A stretch of DNA of 64,000 nucleotides from Diphasiastrum complanatum (taxonomy: Eukaryota; Streptophyta; Lycopodiopsida; Lycopodiales; Lycopodiaceae). The translations under genes and the position numbers were made by a program. The stretch covers positions 77,805,662 to 77,869,661 of the forward strand of contig CM055092.1 of assembly GCA_029204225.1 (NCBI GenBank), given 5' to 3'. Position 1 is the stretch's first letter. Every line of letters starts with the position of its first letter. Shown in pieces: positions 1-10,981 of this stretch. The notes below the pieces were generated by a model. That model made no database searches and was not told the origin of the DNA. It saw only the letters and a list, made by a program, of their open reading frames with translations.

Positions 1-905
1 CCCCCAAGCCATGCCATGTGAAGCAAGAGGAAAAGGGAGAAACTGGTAACCTAAATCCAATATGTCGACGGGAGAATCCCTACCTCATTATATAGAGAGT
101 AGAGTCCTATGCATGTAACCATGCAATCCCCATGCAGGTCAACTATAAATAGATCACATCTCTTCATGTAGTCCTCCTACCTATATCCGTCACACAGACA
201 TGCAATACTCCATATGTCTCAATTAGAGTGTTTGGGTCCTCTCAAGGTAATTAGTCACAAACAGGCCTTGACATGGAATTAAATCTCTGCGTGACCAATA
301 ATCTCGAACACTAGAGGGCCGACCTACCATATTAGGACTATTCCAAGTCCTTAATCGAATATGGCCATAACACTTGGCTTGCATTAGGTGGATCAGCCAT
401 ATCAGAACCCAGAGAATTGACAAAAGGATGCTTGACATGTTGTTAAGAAGAGCTACGGAAAGAATGTTCAGAAGAGTGATCGAAAAAATGCTCAAAAGTG
501 CTGTCAAACACAATATCATGATCTCGAGATGGTTCGTCAGGATTCTCCTCTATAGTAGTCTCAAGGACCTCTTCAAGAACCTTCTCAAGGTCCCTGTCAG
601 AAATCTCTTCAGTGTGTTCCTCAAATTCCTCGTCAAGATCTTTGTCAAGATCTCGCTTGATTAAAATTCTAGGATCAACAATATCATATTCGCTCTGATC
701 AATGAAAAACTTTCCTTCCACAAGTCATCTTTCTTTAGGAGATCCAAAGCGTGCATTAGGTGAGGTCTCACAGTAGAGCTAGAATCAACAGTGGGATCTA
801 ACTCAAACTGTAAATCTGACAGACCTAGACTGCCAACTTGACACCTAGTAAGATACTTATGTCTAGAAATAGAAGTTAAAATCCTCTTCAAATCTTGAGA
901 AGATT
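1..905. other. No recognised gene
   Basis: I recognise no host gene here. On the minus strand an acidic reading frame (443-721) rich in Asp and Glu lies beyond the 3' side of the copia RNase H remnant at 913-1281, and may be an old 3' flank of that element. No LTR boundary was found. Confidence 0.4.
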
Positions 906-912
906 TTAGTTT

Positions 913-1949
913 CTACAGAATCAAAATGATCTGTTTGTCTTTCTCAACAAGATCCTTGATCAGGTGATACTTGATTGAAATGTGCTTTATCCTTGAATGA
1001 AACACATGATCCTTCTTCAGATGTATAGCTGAGGTGTTATCCATGTACAGGATCGGTGACCCATCAGTGTTCTCTCCCAGTCCATCTAGGAACAGTCCGA
1101 CCCATGTCAGTTTGTTGGCCATCTTGGCAACAACGACGTATTCTACTTCACAAGATGGTTGTGTGGTAATAGTCTGTTTCTTACTCACCCATAAAATGGT
1201 GGCATCTGCTGCTATGGTGCAGCCTCCTGAAACACTCTTACAATCATCTCTCAATTATGCCCAGCTAGCGTCGCTATAGGACTTGAGTTCAAATCCGGTT
1301 CCGCTCTCTTGTTTCGAATTCTTCTTTGATTTTAGCTATTGCCTTTTCAATAAACATCATAGGTTCTTTAGCCAGTAGAGTATGTGTCGTCTAGAATGAT
1401 CTTGGCAGTGCATCCAAAAGGTACGTGAGTTGCTTCTCCTGTGAGACAATGTGTTCGGTTCCAGCATTGTGCAAAGAGAGAAATAAGTTCTTCATCTTCA
1501 TGATGAAGCTTGTGAGGTCTTTACAATCCCAGCTTAGATAAGTGAGTTGATCTTCCAAATGCACTACTTGGTTGCGTGATTTGGTCTTGAACCTTGATAT
1601 CAATGCATCCACATTTCTCTTGCATTGGAGATGGATGAGAGATCAAGTGTGATGCTACCTTTTATGGAGGGGAATATGACAAACTACTGCTTTATCATTT
1701 TTCTCCTTCCATTCATGAAGCTCCTTATCAGTGCTCCTGGCTTTTCTTTGGTCCCATCCACCCAGGGCCATAGACTTTCTCTTCTCAGGATGAGAAAAGT
1801 CTTCACCTTTCAGGCCAAGTAGTTTGACCCGTTTGCCTCAAGAACAATGCATATCTTTGATTGAATGTTGCTTATCAACGCCATTGTAGCTTACCATATA
1901 TCAGCTTGAATTAAGGCCCTTTGGTTTTGACCAACTTGGCTCTGATACC
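913..1949 (-). mobile_element. Ty1/copia deletion derivative: gag fused to RNase H
   Basis: Read on the minus strand, a primer site (1938-1949) is followed by a degenerate copia Gag (about 1900-1290), including DKELHEWKEKNDKAV near its start and the open stretch 1391-1612 with LEDQLTYLSWDCKDLTSF. Reading then passes within about 10 bases into a copia RNase H (1281-913): YSDASWA, SVSGGCTI, SKKQT, EVEYV, DNTSAIHL and HSRIKHISIKYH. Protease, integrase and reverse transcriptase, which normally lie between, are missing, so this is an internally deleted copy. Its Gag matches those at 6.7 kb and 36.3 kb, so all three belong to one family. It carries stops and frameshifts and is not functional. Confidence 0.8.
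1938..1949 (-). other. Primer binding site (initiator tRNA-Met type)
   Basis: The minus strand reads GGTATCAGAGCC, the usual plant LTR-element primer site complementary to the 3' end of initiator tRNA-Met. It lies just upstream, in minus-strand terms, of the gag remnant, as expected. Confidence 0.7.
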
Positions 1950-2080
1950 GTTGAAGGAATCTGATAGCGCTTATGGAGTCAAGTCTGATAGCACTTATGG
2001 AGTCCGGTCTGATACCACTGATGTAAACTTGATAGCTCTTTTGGCGTCCGCTCTAATACCACTGATGGAATCTGATTTGG
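1938..2080. repeat. ~24-bp tandem repeat built from primer-site-like units
   Basis: Copies of TCTGATA(G/C)CACT with a trailing TTATGGAGTC begin at about 1941, 1960, 1984, 2008, 2031, 2052 and 2071. Several units keep the tRNA-Met-complementary core TCTGATACCA. The array starts at the element's primer site and runs into what should be LTR. Confidence 0.65.
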
Positions 2081-2109
2081 ATTGTACTTTGATTCTTGAC
2101 AAATACGCT

Positions 2110-3570
2110 TAGATAGAGTCGGACTCTTTAGCCTCAGTTACTGCTACGAACTATGGCCTATCCTCTTCCAAGCTTGAAACGGACACTACCGTTCTGATGC
2201 TAAATTATACGCATTCAATAAATGAGGCCTTTTGTGCAGAATAGAAAATAACAGCTGAACATTTAATGACAATGAGCAAGCATCAAGCATTCAAGATTTT
2301 ACACATTAGGCATGAGGTGCAGAAAGCATCTATATAATCACAATGATCTTTGAGCGTTGTCTGGCATACCACACAACTCATTACCACAAGAGAATCTATC
2401 TCTTACAAACTATACTCATCAACTCATCACATCAAAATCAAGTTTTCAACAAAACCTTTGAGCATTGTCTGTTTCCTAGATCAACGCATTGGTGTAAGAG
2501 AGGTATTCTCTCTTACGAGAAACTAGCTATTGCTAGCTACGTCTGTTTACTGCTACTTGCACGTCACTGCTATGCATTGTGCTATATATTCTTTCTCACG
2601 TTGTTCCCATATTCAAAGAACAGAGAGATTGATTAATCTATTCTGCATAAGAGATGATTAATCTAAACTGTAGTAATCAAAAGAACATATTATGCTAATT
2701 TTGATTGATTCTGGTCACACGTCGCTTTCCTCCACGGTTTCTGCATATTCAGCTTCTACTTCCGGTTCACGTCCTGGTGCGAAAGAGGACTGATGTCGCA
2801 AATTTGAAAATGTGAAAAATGCAAAGGTCAGTGAAAATGTGCTTTAAGTCAAAATTGCCTATGTGTCGCATATCTTCAAAAATGCGAAAAAGCCGAAGGT
2901 ATGTGGAAATGCAATAAATGCAACAAAAAGGTGAACTGTGCGAAACTTAGTTCTAATATGCAGACAGTTCAAAAACACAAAGCAAGGAACAAAAATACAA
3001 ACGCTTTGACACTTAGAAACTTTAAGTTTCTTCATCACCATCAATATCCAAATGCAACTCAAGTGAAACATGGCGGATTGATAGTGTTACATACCTATGT
3101 AAAAAGCAGTACTGTAGTAATCCCTATGTGCCCATTTATTATCCGGGGGGATAATTGGCAAGTCACCCTTAGATAAGGGGTACCTTGGATAAGGGTAAGT
3201 GCCTTTGGATTAAGGTACTTGAGTCCTTAGCTAAGGGCATGATTGTGTCTATGCCTTGGATGGAGGTATCCCTTGTGAGGTGTTAGGAGGACATTACCAT
3301 GGGCATTGGTCATTTTCCTAAACCTTGGGCCTCAGCCTTGAGCCATGATCACATATTTGGCCTTGGGCCAAAGTTAGCCATCACATGTGAGTCATTGGGA
3401 GCTAGTAGGAGGGCGGACCTACTAGGGTCCCTTGATGTCCCTAAAGCAACCAAGAAGTGATTATTCAGAAAACATAAGTTATGGACGGCCTCTCGACATT
3501 CCACTAACTTATGAGGCTCTTGTCCTTTCCTTTTCCTCCCCTCTTCTCATTGGCTTGTGAGGAAGCGTTG
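2110..3570. other. No recognised gene; possible LTR-derived sequence
   Basis: No conserved coding sequence was found. The stretch 2790-3000 has words such as TGTCGCA and AATGCGAAAAA that resemble the copia LTR sequence near 24.1 kb and 50.2 kb, so part of it may be old LTR. The rest shows nothing I can name. Confidence 0.35.
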
Positions 3571-3599
3571 ATCCATCAAGGCTCACATACATTGTCAAA

Positions 3600-5000
3600 G
3601 GTGATCAAAGGGGAGGCACTCAATCTCTCACTTCATATACTTCTTACTTCAATGCTGAACCAAATTGCTATGAAGATGCTTGTAGATCAAAAAGTTGGAT
3701 GGATGCCATGCAAGTAAAGTATGATGCTCTCATGGAGAATCATACTTGGGAACTTGTTAATCTTCCTCAAGAGAAGAAACCACTTGATTGCAAGTGGGTG
3801 TATAGATTGAAGTATAACCAAGATGGATCAATAAGTAAGTATAAAGCATGGCTTGTAGCAAAAGGTTTTTGCCAAACTAAAGGCATTGAGTATGATGAAG
3901 CTTTTGCTCCTGTGGCTAAGCTAGTTACAATAAGATTGATCATTAGTCTTGCTACTACTTTTAATTGGATGCTCTTCCAAGTTGATGTTTACAAATGCCT
4001 TCCTCAATGGCTACTTGGAGGAGGAAATCTACATGAGGCAACCTGAGGGCTTCACCAAGAAAGGACTTGCAGAAAAAGTATGTTTTTTGAATTGGAGTCT
4101 TCATGGACTCAAGCAAGCACCTAGAGCTTGGTACTCTAGGCTAAACTCTTTTCCATCAACTTTGTATTGAGATCTTATGATCCTTCATTATACATGAGCT
4201 TTAATGATGGAAAGATCATTGTACTTGTCTTGTATGTAGATGATATAATTTTAAGTGGAAATGATCTAGATGGAATAAGAGATGTTAAAATTGCTTTATC
4301 TAAAGAGTTTAGGATGGTTGATCTCGACCAATTGCACTTCCTTCTAGGAATATAAGTTGTAAGAGGAATGGATTTTACCTTCATATGTTAGTCTAAAAAT
4401 GCTACATCCATCCTAGATAGATTTGGAATGAAGAATTTCAAAGACATTGAGACACCAATAGAGCAAAGTGTACTAACATCTATAAGAGATGATGAAGCAT
4501 CCTTTGAGGACATCACTCGCTATAGAGGCTTATAGGCTCCTTGATCTACTTAACTATAACTAGACCTGATCTTAGTTATATTGTTGATAATTAACCTAAT
4601 ATATGCAAATTCCTCTTGTGTCACATTGGAAAATGGCCAAAAAGGTCCTAAGATACATCTCATCAACTAGGAATATTGCTACAAAAGGACTAATCTTGGA
4701 TTTAGAGCCTACTCGGACTCAGATTTTGTAGGTGAAAAAGTGCATAAAAAATCTACAAGTTCATTTGCTACATTCCTTTGTGATGGAGTAGCATCATGAC
4801 TTTCCTAAAATTTTGTGAGGGAGAAGTTGCGAGCTAAAGAGATCAAATTCCATCATGTGCCATCATCAAATTTCTTAGATGATTTTCGTACTAAATGTTT
4901 GCCTGAGGATTCTTTCATTAAGCTAATATCATTACTTGGAGTAATTGACAGATGTATCATAGTTTTCCAAGCTAGATTTGTCGAGGAGTGTGAAAAATGA
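3600..5000 (+). pseudogene. Ty1/copia reverse transcriptase-RNase H remnant
   Basis: Translated in shifting frames, this gives a copia RT: SWMDAMQVKYDALMENHTWE (from about 3688), [65 protein letters not shown] and the catalytic LYVDDIILS (about 4233). Degenerate RNase H follows, then the pol tail HHVPSSNFL...TKCLPED (4860-4905). Frame changes near 4000, 4170 and 4355, and stops from about 4530 to 4740, show it is dead. Protease and integrase are absent upstream. It differs from the family at 1.3, 6.7 and 36 kb. Confidence 0.85.
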
Positions 5001-6123
5001 CAAATTCTAGCTTGGTTTATATGTAATTCTTGATGTACATTGTAATTCACACACATGAAACCAAATTGCCTCATTGTAGACTAGCCTAGATAGGTTAGAT
5101 CTCAATCGTAGAGATTAGTTAGGTTAATTGGTCATGATTCCTAAATTATAGGACCAAACTCCTCAAATCAAGGAGGTAGATGAGTAACCTAACCACCAAG
5201 TTGGCAAACTTAAAGGTTAGGTAACATGGACATGTTTAGGTCAACCAAATGCCAATTAGACACCTAAAATCTTTCTGGATGGCTCATCATACACTGAAGT
5301 GAAGAAACAATTTGTTTCAAGCCACAAAGCTTTGCTAGCTTTAGAGCTCAAGTCCATAGAAATGCAAGGGAGCCACCTGAACACGAAAACCAAAGCTTCA
5401 AGGATTGACGACCCGAAGATGATGTCAAATGTTCATTGATTGGAGGATACCCGAACACAAAGAAGAAATGTTCGTGGACCCAAAAAAGCTCAATGGCGAG
5501 GACAAAAGAGGAAGAAGACATGAAGACCAGAAGGCGGCGGATCTTCACGCTTCAAAGTACAAGGAGGACGTCACCCTCCATGGACAATCTAGATACCGTT
5601 AGGATGTGCTTAATCAACCATTCTTGTAATCTCAAATTAGATTAAACCTTCTTCTCTCTATCTATATAAACAAATCAAACACAAGAGAACAGGTTGAACA
5701 TGAATTTTGGTAGTATACCAATGTAAGCTGAGCATTATATAGCTAGCTAACGTTCAATAAGTCTGCTAGTAAGCGCAACAAGTTTTGATTCACGAAAGAC
5801 AGAGTTTCTTTCGTGTCGATGCATTGTGTGGTTTGTCACAATAGCGCTTAAGGAATTCTTTAATAATGCAGTAGATTTTTTTTTTATGCAGATGAGTTTC
5901 TTGTCTTGAACACAATCGAATGCTTAATTGTCTGATAGTTGTATGTTTGTAATCAACTGGATTAATCTTATTCCGCACATTGGTTTTTTCTTGTTGAATG
6001 CATAAACAAATTATGCATAGGACAATTACACACCTTGGAGGATTGTAGATCATATCACAGAGGGTATAGACCCGAGAATAAAATCAAATTCCATATGGGT
6101 TTATTTCTATGAGAATCTCAACA
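5001..6123 (+). other. Probable LTR sequence ending before a primer site
   Basis: The stretch contains a TATA box (TATATAAA, 5663-5670) and ends in CAACA one base before a primer site at 6125, the arrangement expected of a 5' LTR. The upstream LTR edge is not clear. The first part may be the 3' LTR of the copia remnant ending at 5000, so two elements may abut here. Confidence 0.4.
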
Positions 6124-6124
6124 A

Positions 6125-6136
6125 TGGTATCAGAGC
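6125..6136 (+). other. Primer binding site (initiator tRNA-Met type)
   Basis: TGGTATCAGAGC, the standard plant LTR primer site. A degenerate second copy (TGGTATGAGAGC) occurs at about 6187. Confidence 0.7.
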
Positions 6137-6685
6137 GTTTGACGTTCTGGATATCGACTCGACTATTGGTTGTTTTTCTCAACAGTGGTATGAGAGCGAC
6201 GAGCTCATATCCGAGAGCCCTCATATAGCTTAAGAGCTATCAGATCCAGGAGACAAGCATTCAAAACAAGAAACCAGAAGAACAAAAAAGCTCGCCATGA
6301 AAAGCTTGCCGAGAAATGCTCTCCAAAAAATCACACCCGGTGTTCACCAAGCCTAGGGATGTAGTTATAGACTTGCTTGCAGGGACTGGGCGCATGGGAC
6401 AAGAGGCCCGTATGGGCACAAGACATTGTGTGTGTGTTGAGAATGACTAACACATCTTTGATCATTTCTATTGGGGTTAGATAATGTTGTTGAATAGAAC
6501 TTTTGGTCCTCCTCATTTGAATATTTGCTATTTTCATTCGACTTCTTGTGTTGACATTGTTTAGCTTCTAAAAAATATGAATCAGTCTTTTGAAGATGTT
6601 TTATCAAGGCACAAAAGACAAGGCCAAAGTAGATCCAAATATGAATAAAACATGAGGGATGAGTTGAGGAACACAATTTACAGCA

Positions 6686-6969
6686 ATGGCATCGATCAGC
6701 AGTATACAGTCGAAGATTTGCACAATCCTTGACTCAGCCGGGTCGAACTTTTAGGCATGGAAGGTAAAGACCTCTCTCATATTGAAGGTGAAGGGCTATG
6801 GCCCTGGATAGACGGCACCGAAGAGATGCCTACAAGCACCAGCAAAGAGCTACGAGAATGGAAAGAGAAGAATGACAAGGCAGTAGCCGTGTTGTCATCA
6901 TCTATCGAAGATAGCCTGACGCTTGACCACGTGCCGAAGAGACAAAGGCAGGAGCATCGCAGTACCTAA
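6686..6969 (+). pseudogene. Ty1/copia gag, N-terminal fragment
   Basis: The frame begins MASISSIQSKICTILDSAGS at about 6686. It meets a stop, a frame change, and continues as MEGKDLSHIEGEGLWPWIDG, then ELREWKEKNDKAVAVLSSSI, which closely matches the gag at 36.3 kb. After SLTLDH it diverges and stops. It is the 5' end of the same copia family as 1.3 kb and 36 kb, truncated about 80 codons in. The primer site lies 560 bases upstream. Confidence 0.75.
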
Positions 6970-8375
6970 AGAATCTCCAAGGGGATCTCAATTACCTTAG
7001 CAAGAAATTTTTGAAATGAATCATATTTTAAAAAGTTGAACTTAAGTGGGAAACAAAAGATCTATGCAAACATTCCCTTTCAACAACTCTAAGTCAACTT
7101 CCAATTTTTCTACTTAAGGAAAATCATATGTAGGCTTTGGAAAACATAAGATCCACTACCGGCAATGGTTTAAAAAAAAAAATTATAATTCCATTCAATT
7201 AGCATTGTGATCTTCAAAAAAATAGTATTCTATCTTATTGCTTGCATCTACTAGACATGTTTGAATCGTGCACCATTAACTATAGAAAACACAGTCTTCT
7301 CCTTTCCTAAAATTCCTTTCTCACAATACAATAAAAACCATTTTGTGTCTATCTATCAAACGTTTCTCTTGTTCTCTCTCTTCAATTTATTCCAATTGAG
7401 AATGTCCGCTCTTATGGCCTTCAATTCTTTCCAATTGAGTTCGACCAATCTTTGTTGCATATGCAAGTGTTTCTCCTAAAAGGCCCCCATGAAAGATCCA
7501 AATCATCCACAAGTAGTCTTAACTCCAATAGCCCTCTATTTAGTAATTCTTGACATTCCTTCTTTCTCAAAGACCCAAATCGCCCACATTAGTGATGTCA
7601 ACTCAACACCAAAGACCTATGTATAGTAGTTCCTAACTTCCTTGTTTACCAATTGTTGTTTTCTCCCTTCTCAACCCTCTAACATAATAATCATCATAAA
7701 TATTCTCATTTTCTTCCTCACATTTTGCTTCTTTTTCACAATTAAATATGCTTCCTGATTCATGCCTTTTCATCACTCTTCGCCCCACCATCGTGATCAA
7801 ATAGCAAAGGGTCTTGAGCCTTCTCACTACAATTCAATGTTTTACACAAACATAATAATTGCCACTTGTTGCTTTATTTCATATCTTTATAGTACACTTT
7901 CCTTATCCATGAACTGTTAACTTCCATAACTAAGATCATCTATGGCACTTTTATTTTAAACAAGTATGCATTAAACGCGAGATCTTTTGAAACAAGAATT
8001 GGCAGAAGACCCGTTTTTTAAGAAGCCCTTACGATTTTTTGTTAATTCACCTAAATTTTGAATTTTAAATTTTAATAATTAACTCTCTTTTTTTGCATGC
8101 TTCATTTTTCAAATATTTTAAATTTGTGTGTGATGAGAACTATTATAAAAATAATGCATTCAAATCATTGGAAATTACAAAAATTAAATTCATGCAATTT
8201 GTTATTGCTACAAATTATTGTCTAAATAAGTAAATTTAAGATTTTGCAAAGTATTTATTTGACATTTTGACAAAAATATGGCATTTTAAGGAGCTCAACA
8301 TTTTTTTAGATAAGGTGTTTCAAATTAATGTTACAATTTAGCATTTGAAAATTTGTTACAAGACCAAAAAAATTT
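6970..8375. other. AT-rich, no recognised gene
   Basis: Homopolymer-rich intergenic sequence. The short open frames (such as 7261-7479 and 7633-7827) show no recognisable protein or biased composition, and no RNA gene was seen. Confidence 0.4.
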
Positions 8376-8529
8376 AATGGAACTTAAAAACTTAAGTAAT
8401 ATACCATACTAATCATGTTTGGTTCATTGTGCAAAGTAGTATTCAGACTTTTGCATTTAAACATTTTCTATATGCAACAATCATGTACAATCAAAACGCA
8501 ATAGTACTTCATCAGAAGAATGTCTGATA

Positions 8530-8880
8530 CTAAAAATTATGCATAGCATGACCAAGATTGTGCACAATAGGAACAAGCAGAGCTACTGTCATGGGCTGAT
8601 ATCCCAAAGTAAGAACCTCGTTGTTAACAAGAATGACTATGATCCAAGTTCTGAAAAAAACAACAATATATGATTTTTTATCCAATAATAAGCAATAGGT
8701 TGAAAGGAGAAAGCAATTTGTTTTTTCTAATGGAGTTGATAACCATATGTTCCACACAAATTCATTGTCAGGATCTAAAATGAATGCAGAGCTATGAAAA
8801 CCCTTGTAATACTCCTTGTCGTGACCTAGTTGCTGGTAAACGGGCAGGGTGTCTGCAGGTATGGAGAGCGGAGGGCTGAT
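8530..8880 (-). pseudogene. Unidentified coding fragment (copy 1)
   Basis: The minus strand is open from about 8880 to 8530. It contains SIPADTLPVYQQL, DKEYYKGF, FILDPDNEFVWNIWL and, near the end, NNEVLTLGYQPMTVALLVPI followed by VHNLGHAMHNF and a stop. Two hydrophobic stretches could span a membrane. I do not recognise the family. It shares its first part with the frame at 10203-10469, so both derive from one coding sequence, and the duplication copied it. No start codon or promoter is evident. Confidence 0.4.
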
Positions 8881-9372
8881 TATAAAATTTTACTGGAACT
8901 TAAATACTTAAGTAATATACCCTACTAATCATGTTTGGTTCATTATGCAAAGTAGTATTCGGACTTTTGCATTTAAACGTTTTCTATATGCAACAATTAT
9001 GTACAATCAAAACGCAATAGTACTTCATCAGAAGAATATTTTAGAAACTAAATTGTGACTTGTTGATCAAATTTGTCTTGTTTGGCTTATAGTTGTATTG
9101 AAATGAGATTCGAACTTTAGAAAATCCCACTTCAAGAATTAGTAAGTTTTTATTGTTTTTCTTATCTGGCTCTTTTGGTACCATATGTAAAATAGTCCTA
9201 AATAAATTAAAAAGTTCAAAATTAATTGAGACAGTGTTGACTATAATCCAAGTTCTGAAAAAACAACAATGTATGACTTTTTATCCAATAATAAGCAATG
9301 GGTTGAAAGGAGAAAGCAATTTGTTTTTTTTAATGGAACTAAAAACCAGATGTTCCACACAAATTCGTTGTC

Positions 9373-10180
9373 AGGATCTAAAATGCTTCTTGGTTTCCAA
9401 GGGAAGGCTCGAACCTGAGACCAAAGAAACTTTGGATGTCAAGCTAACCAACTAAGACAACCCCGTTGGTTAGGATCTAAAATGCTTCTTGGTTTCCAAG
9501 GGGAAGCTCGAACCTGAGACCAAAGAAACTTTGGATGTCAAGCTAACCAACTGAGCCAACCCCGTTGGACTAGGATCTAAAATGCTTCTTGGTTTTCAAG
9601 GGGAGGCTCGAACCTGAGACCAAAGAAACTTTGGATGTCAAGCTAACCAACTCAGCCAACCCCGTTGGTTAGGATCTAAAATGCTTCTTGGTTTCCAAGG
9701 GGAGGCTCGAACCTGGGACCAAAGAAACTTTGGATGCCAAGCTAACCAGTTGAGCCAACCCCGTTGGGTTAGGATCTAAAATGCTTCTTGGTTTCCAAGG
9801 AGAGGCTCGAACTTGAGACCAAAGAAACTTTGGATTTCAAGAGATTTCAAGATAACCAATTGAGCCAACACCCTTGACTTAGGATCTAAAATGCTTCTTG
9901 GTTTCCAAGGGGAGGCTCGAACCTGAGACCAAAGAAACTTTGGATGTCAAGCGTTAACCAATTGAGCCAACTCCCTTGGTAGGATCTAAAATGCTTCTTG
10001 GTTTCCAAGGGGAAGCTCGAACCTAAGACCAAAGAAACTTTGGATGTCAAGCTAACCAACTAAGCCAACCCCGTTGGTTAGGATCTAAAATGCTTCTTGG
10101 CTTCCAAGGGGAGGCTCGAACCTGGGACCAAAGAAACTTTGGATGCCAAGCCAACCAACTGAGCCAACCCCGTTGGTATT
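9373..10180 (-). repeat. Eight tandem ~100-bp tRNA-like units
   Basis: Eight units start at 9373, 9472, 9572, 9671, 9771, 9881, 9981 and 10080 (period 99-101, one of 110). Read on the minus strand each has a perfect pol III A box, TGGCTCAGTTGG, 32 nt before a B box GGTTCGAGCC, and a hairpin CCAAAGTTTCTTTGG where an anticodon arm would be. The acceptor and T stems do not pair properly, so these are tRNA-derived and not working tRNA genes. Each unit begins with AGGATCTAAAATG, which is also the flanking sequence on both sides and the intact sequence in the unoccupied duplicate. That looks like a 13-bp target duplication carried along when the first insert was tandemly amplified. Confidence 0.8.
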
Positions 10181-10202
10181 AGGATCTAAAATGAATGGAG
10201 AG

Positions 10203-10576
10203 CTATGCAAAACCCTTGTAATACCCCTTGTCAAGATGTAGCTGCTGGTAAACGGGCAAGGTGTCTGCAGGTATGGAGAGCGGAGGGCTGATTCTGGTGG
10301 TAGTTAGGCCACTCGGGCAGACCTGAGAAAAAATGAGAAACCTGAAGCGATCTGTGGTAGCATGATCTGTGAGATCAAATCGGCGCCCTTCTTCAAGCCT
10401 GTTACCAAGGGAAGAAAGAGTAGAGAAAGTGAGGAGGTTCTCAATGGCAGTCCTTTGAGGGCACGCCAAGGGCAGCTCAAGGCCTGAACTTGCTGAAAAT
10501 GGTCAGACAGAATCATTTGTAGTGCTATCACCACTGCGATGTATCTGCAAAAAATTCTTTCCAACGTTGTCCACAT
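10203..10576 (-). pseudogene. Unidentified coding fragment (copy 2)
   Basis: Two overlapping minus frames are open here. The lower one (10469-10203) contains RTAIENLLTFSTLSSLGNRL, then ISPPLSIPADTLPVYQQL and YYKGF, matching the copy at 8880 downward. One extra base near 10208 shifts it to a stop (KGFA* against KGFHSSAFIL in copy 1). The upper frame begins MWTTLERIFCRYIAVVIALQ at 10576 and has a signal-like hydrophobic start. The family is unknown to me. It runs head-to-head with the GH3 gene, only about 85 bases from its TATA box. Confidence 0.35.
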
Positions 10577-10660
10577 ACCCTACACCAGAACGCATCAAAA
10601 GTACCCCACACCATAATGCATCAGAAGTACATTGCAAGTCCGGACAAGAGGCTTGCTGCC

Positions 10661-10668
10661 TATATATG
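10661..10668 (+). promoter_or_regulatory. TATA box of the GH3 gene
   Basis: TATATATG lies 42 bases before the GH3 start codon at 10703, which implies a very short 5' UTR. The position relative to a recognisable signal-peptide start supports it as the core promoter. Confidence 0.55.
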
Positions 10669-10976
10669 GTGGTTGAATCACCTTGTCGTATCTGATTAAA
10701 TCATGGCTCCCATAGTTGTTGTTTTAGTACTCCAAGCACTTTTATGTGTCATCGTAGTGTCTGCTCAGCCGCAGTACGCCTGCAATCCCAATAGTGGATC
10801 TATTCAGTCGTATGCTTTCTGCAATACTTCTTTGGATTTGACAGATCGTGTTCGCGATCTGATCTCTCGATTGACTGTGCAAGAAAAAATCCTTCAACTT
10901 GTGAACAACGCGTCGGCGGTACCCAGGCTGGGAATTACAAGTTATGAGTACTAGTGGTGGCAAGAAGCTCTGCATG

Positions 10977-10981
10977 GAATC
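10977..10981 (+). other. 5' target site duplication GAATC (element A)
   Basis: GAATC directly precedes the TGTTGTAAAG start of the 5' LTR and is repeated right after the 3' LTR at 16364-16368. It lies within the GH3 codons for HGI. Confidence 0.95.

Larger units (their letters stand above)
8376..10300 (+). repeat. ~500-bp direct duplication, second copy interrupted
   Basis: The blocks 8376-8523 and 8890-9040 match closely. So do 8625-8878 and 9235-9385, and the latter resumes at 10178-10300. Copy 2 is split by the tRNA-like array at 9373-10180. The pre-insertion sequence survives in copy 1 near 8772 (AGGATCTAAAATG followed by AATGCAGAGC). Confidence 0.85.

Noticed and set aside
9373-10180. 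CRISPR-like array or cluster of working tRNA genes
   Set aside because: The ~100-bp units have no variable spacers. Acceptor and T stems do not pair and the anticodon loop is not standard, so I call them tRNA-derived repeats.
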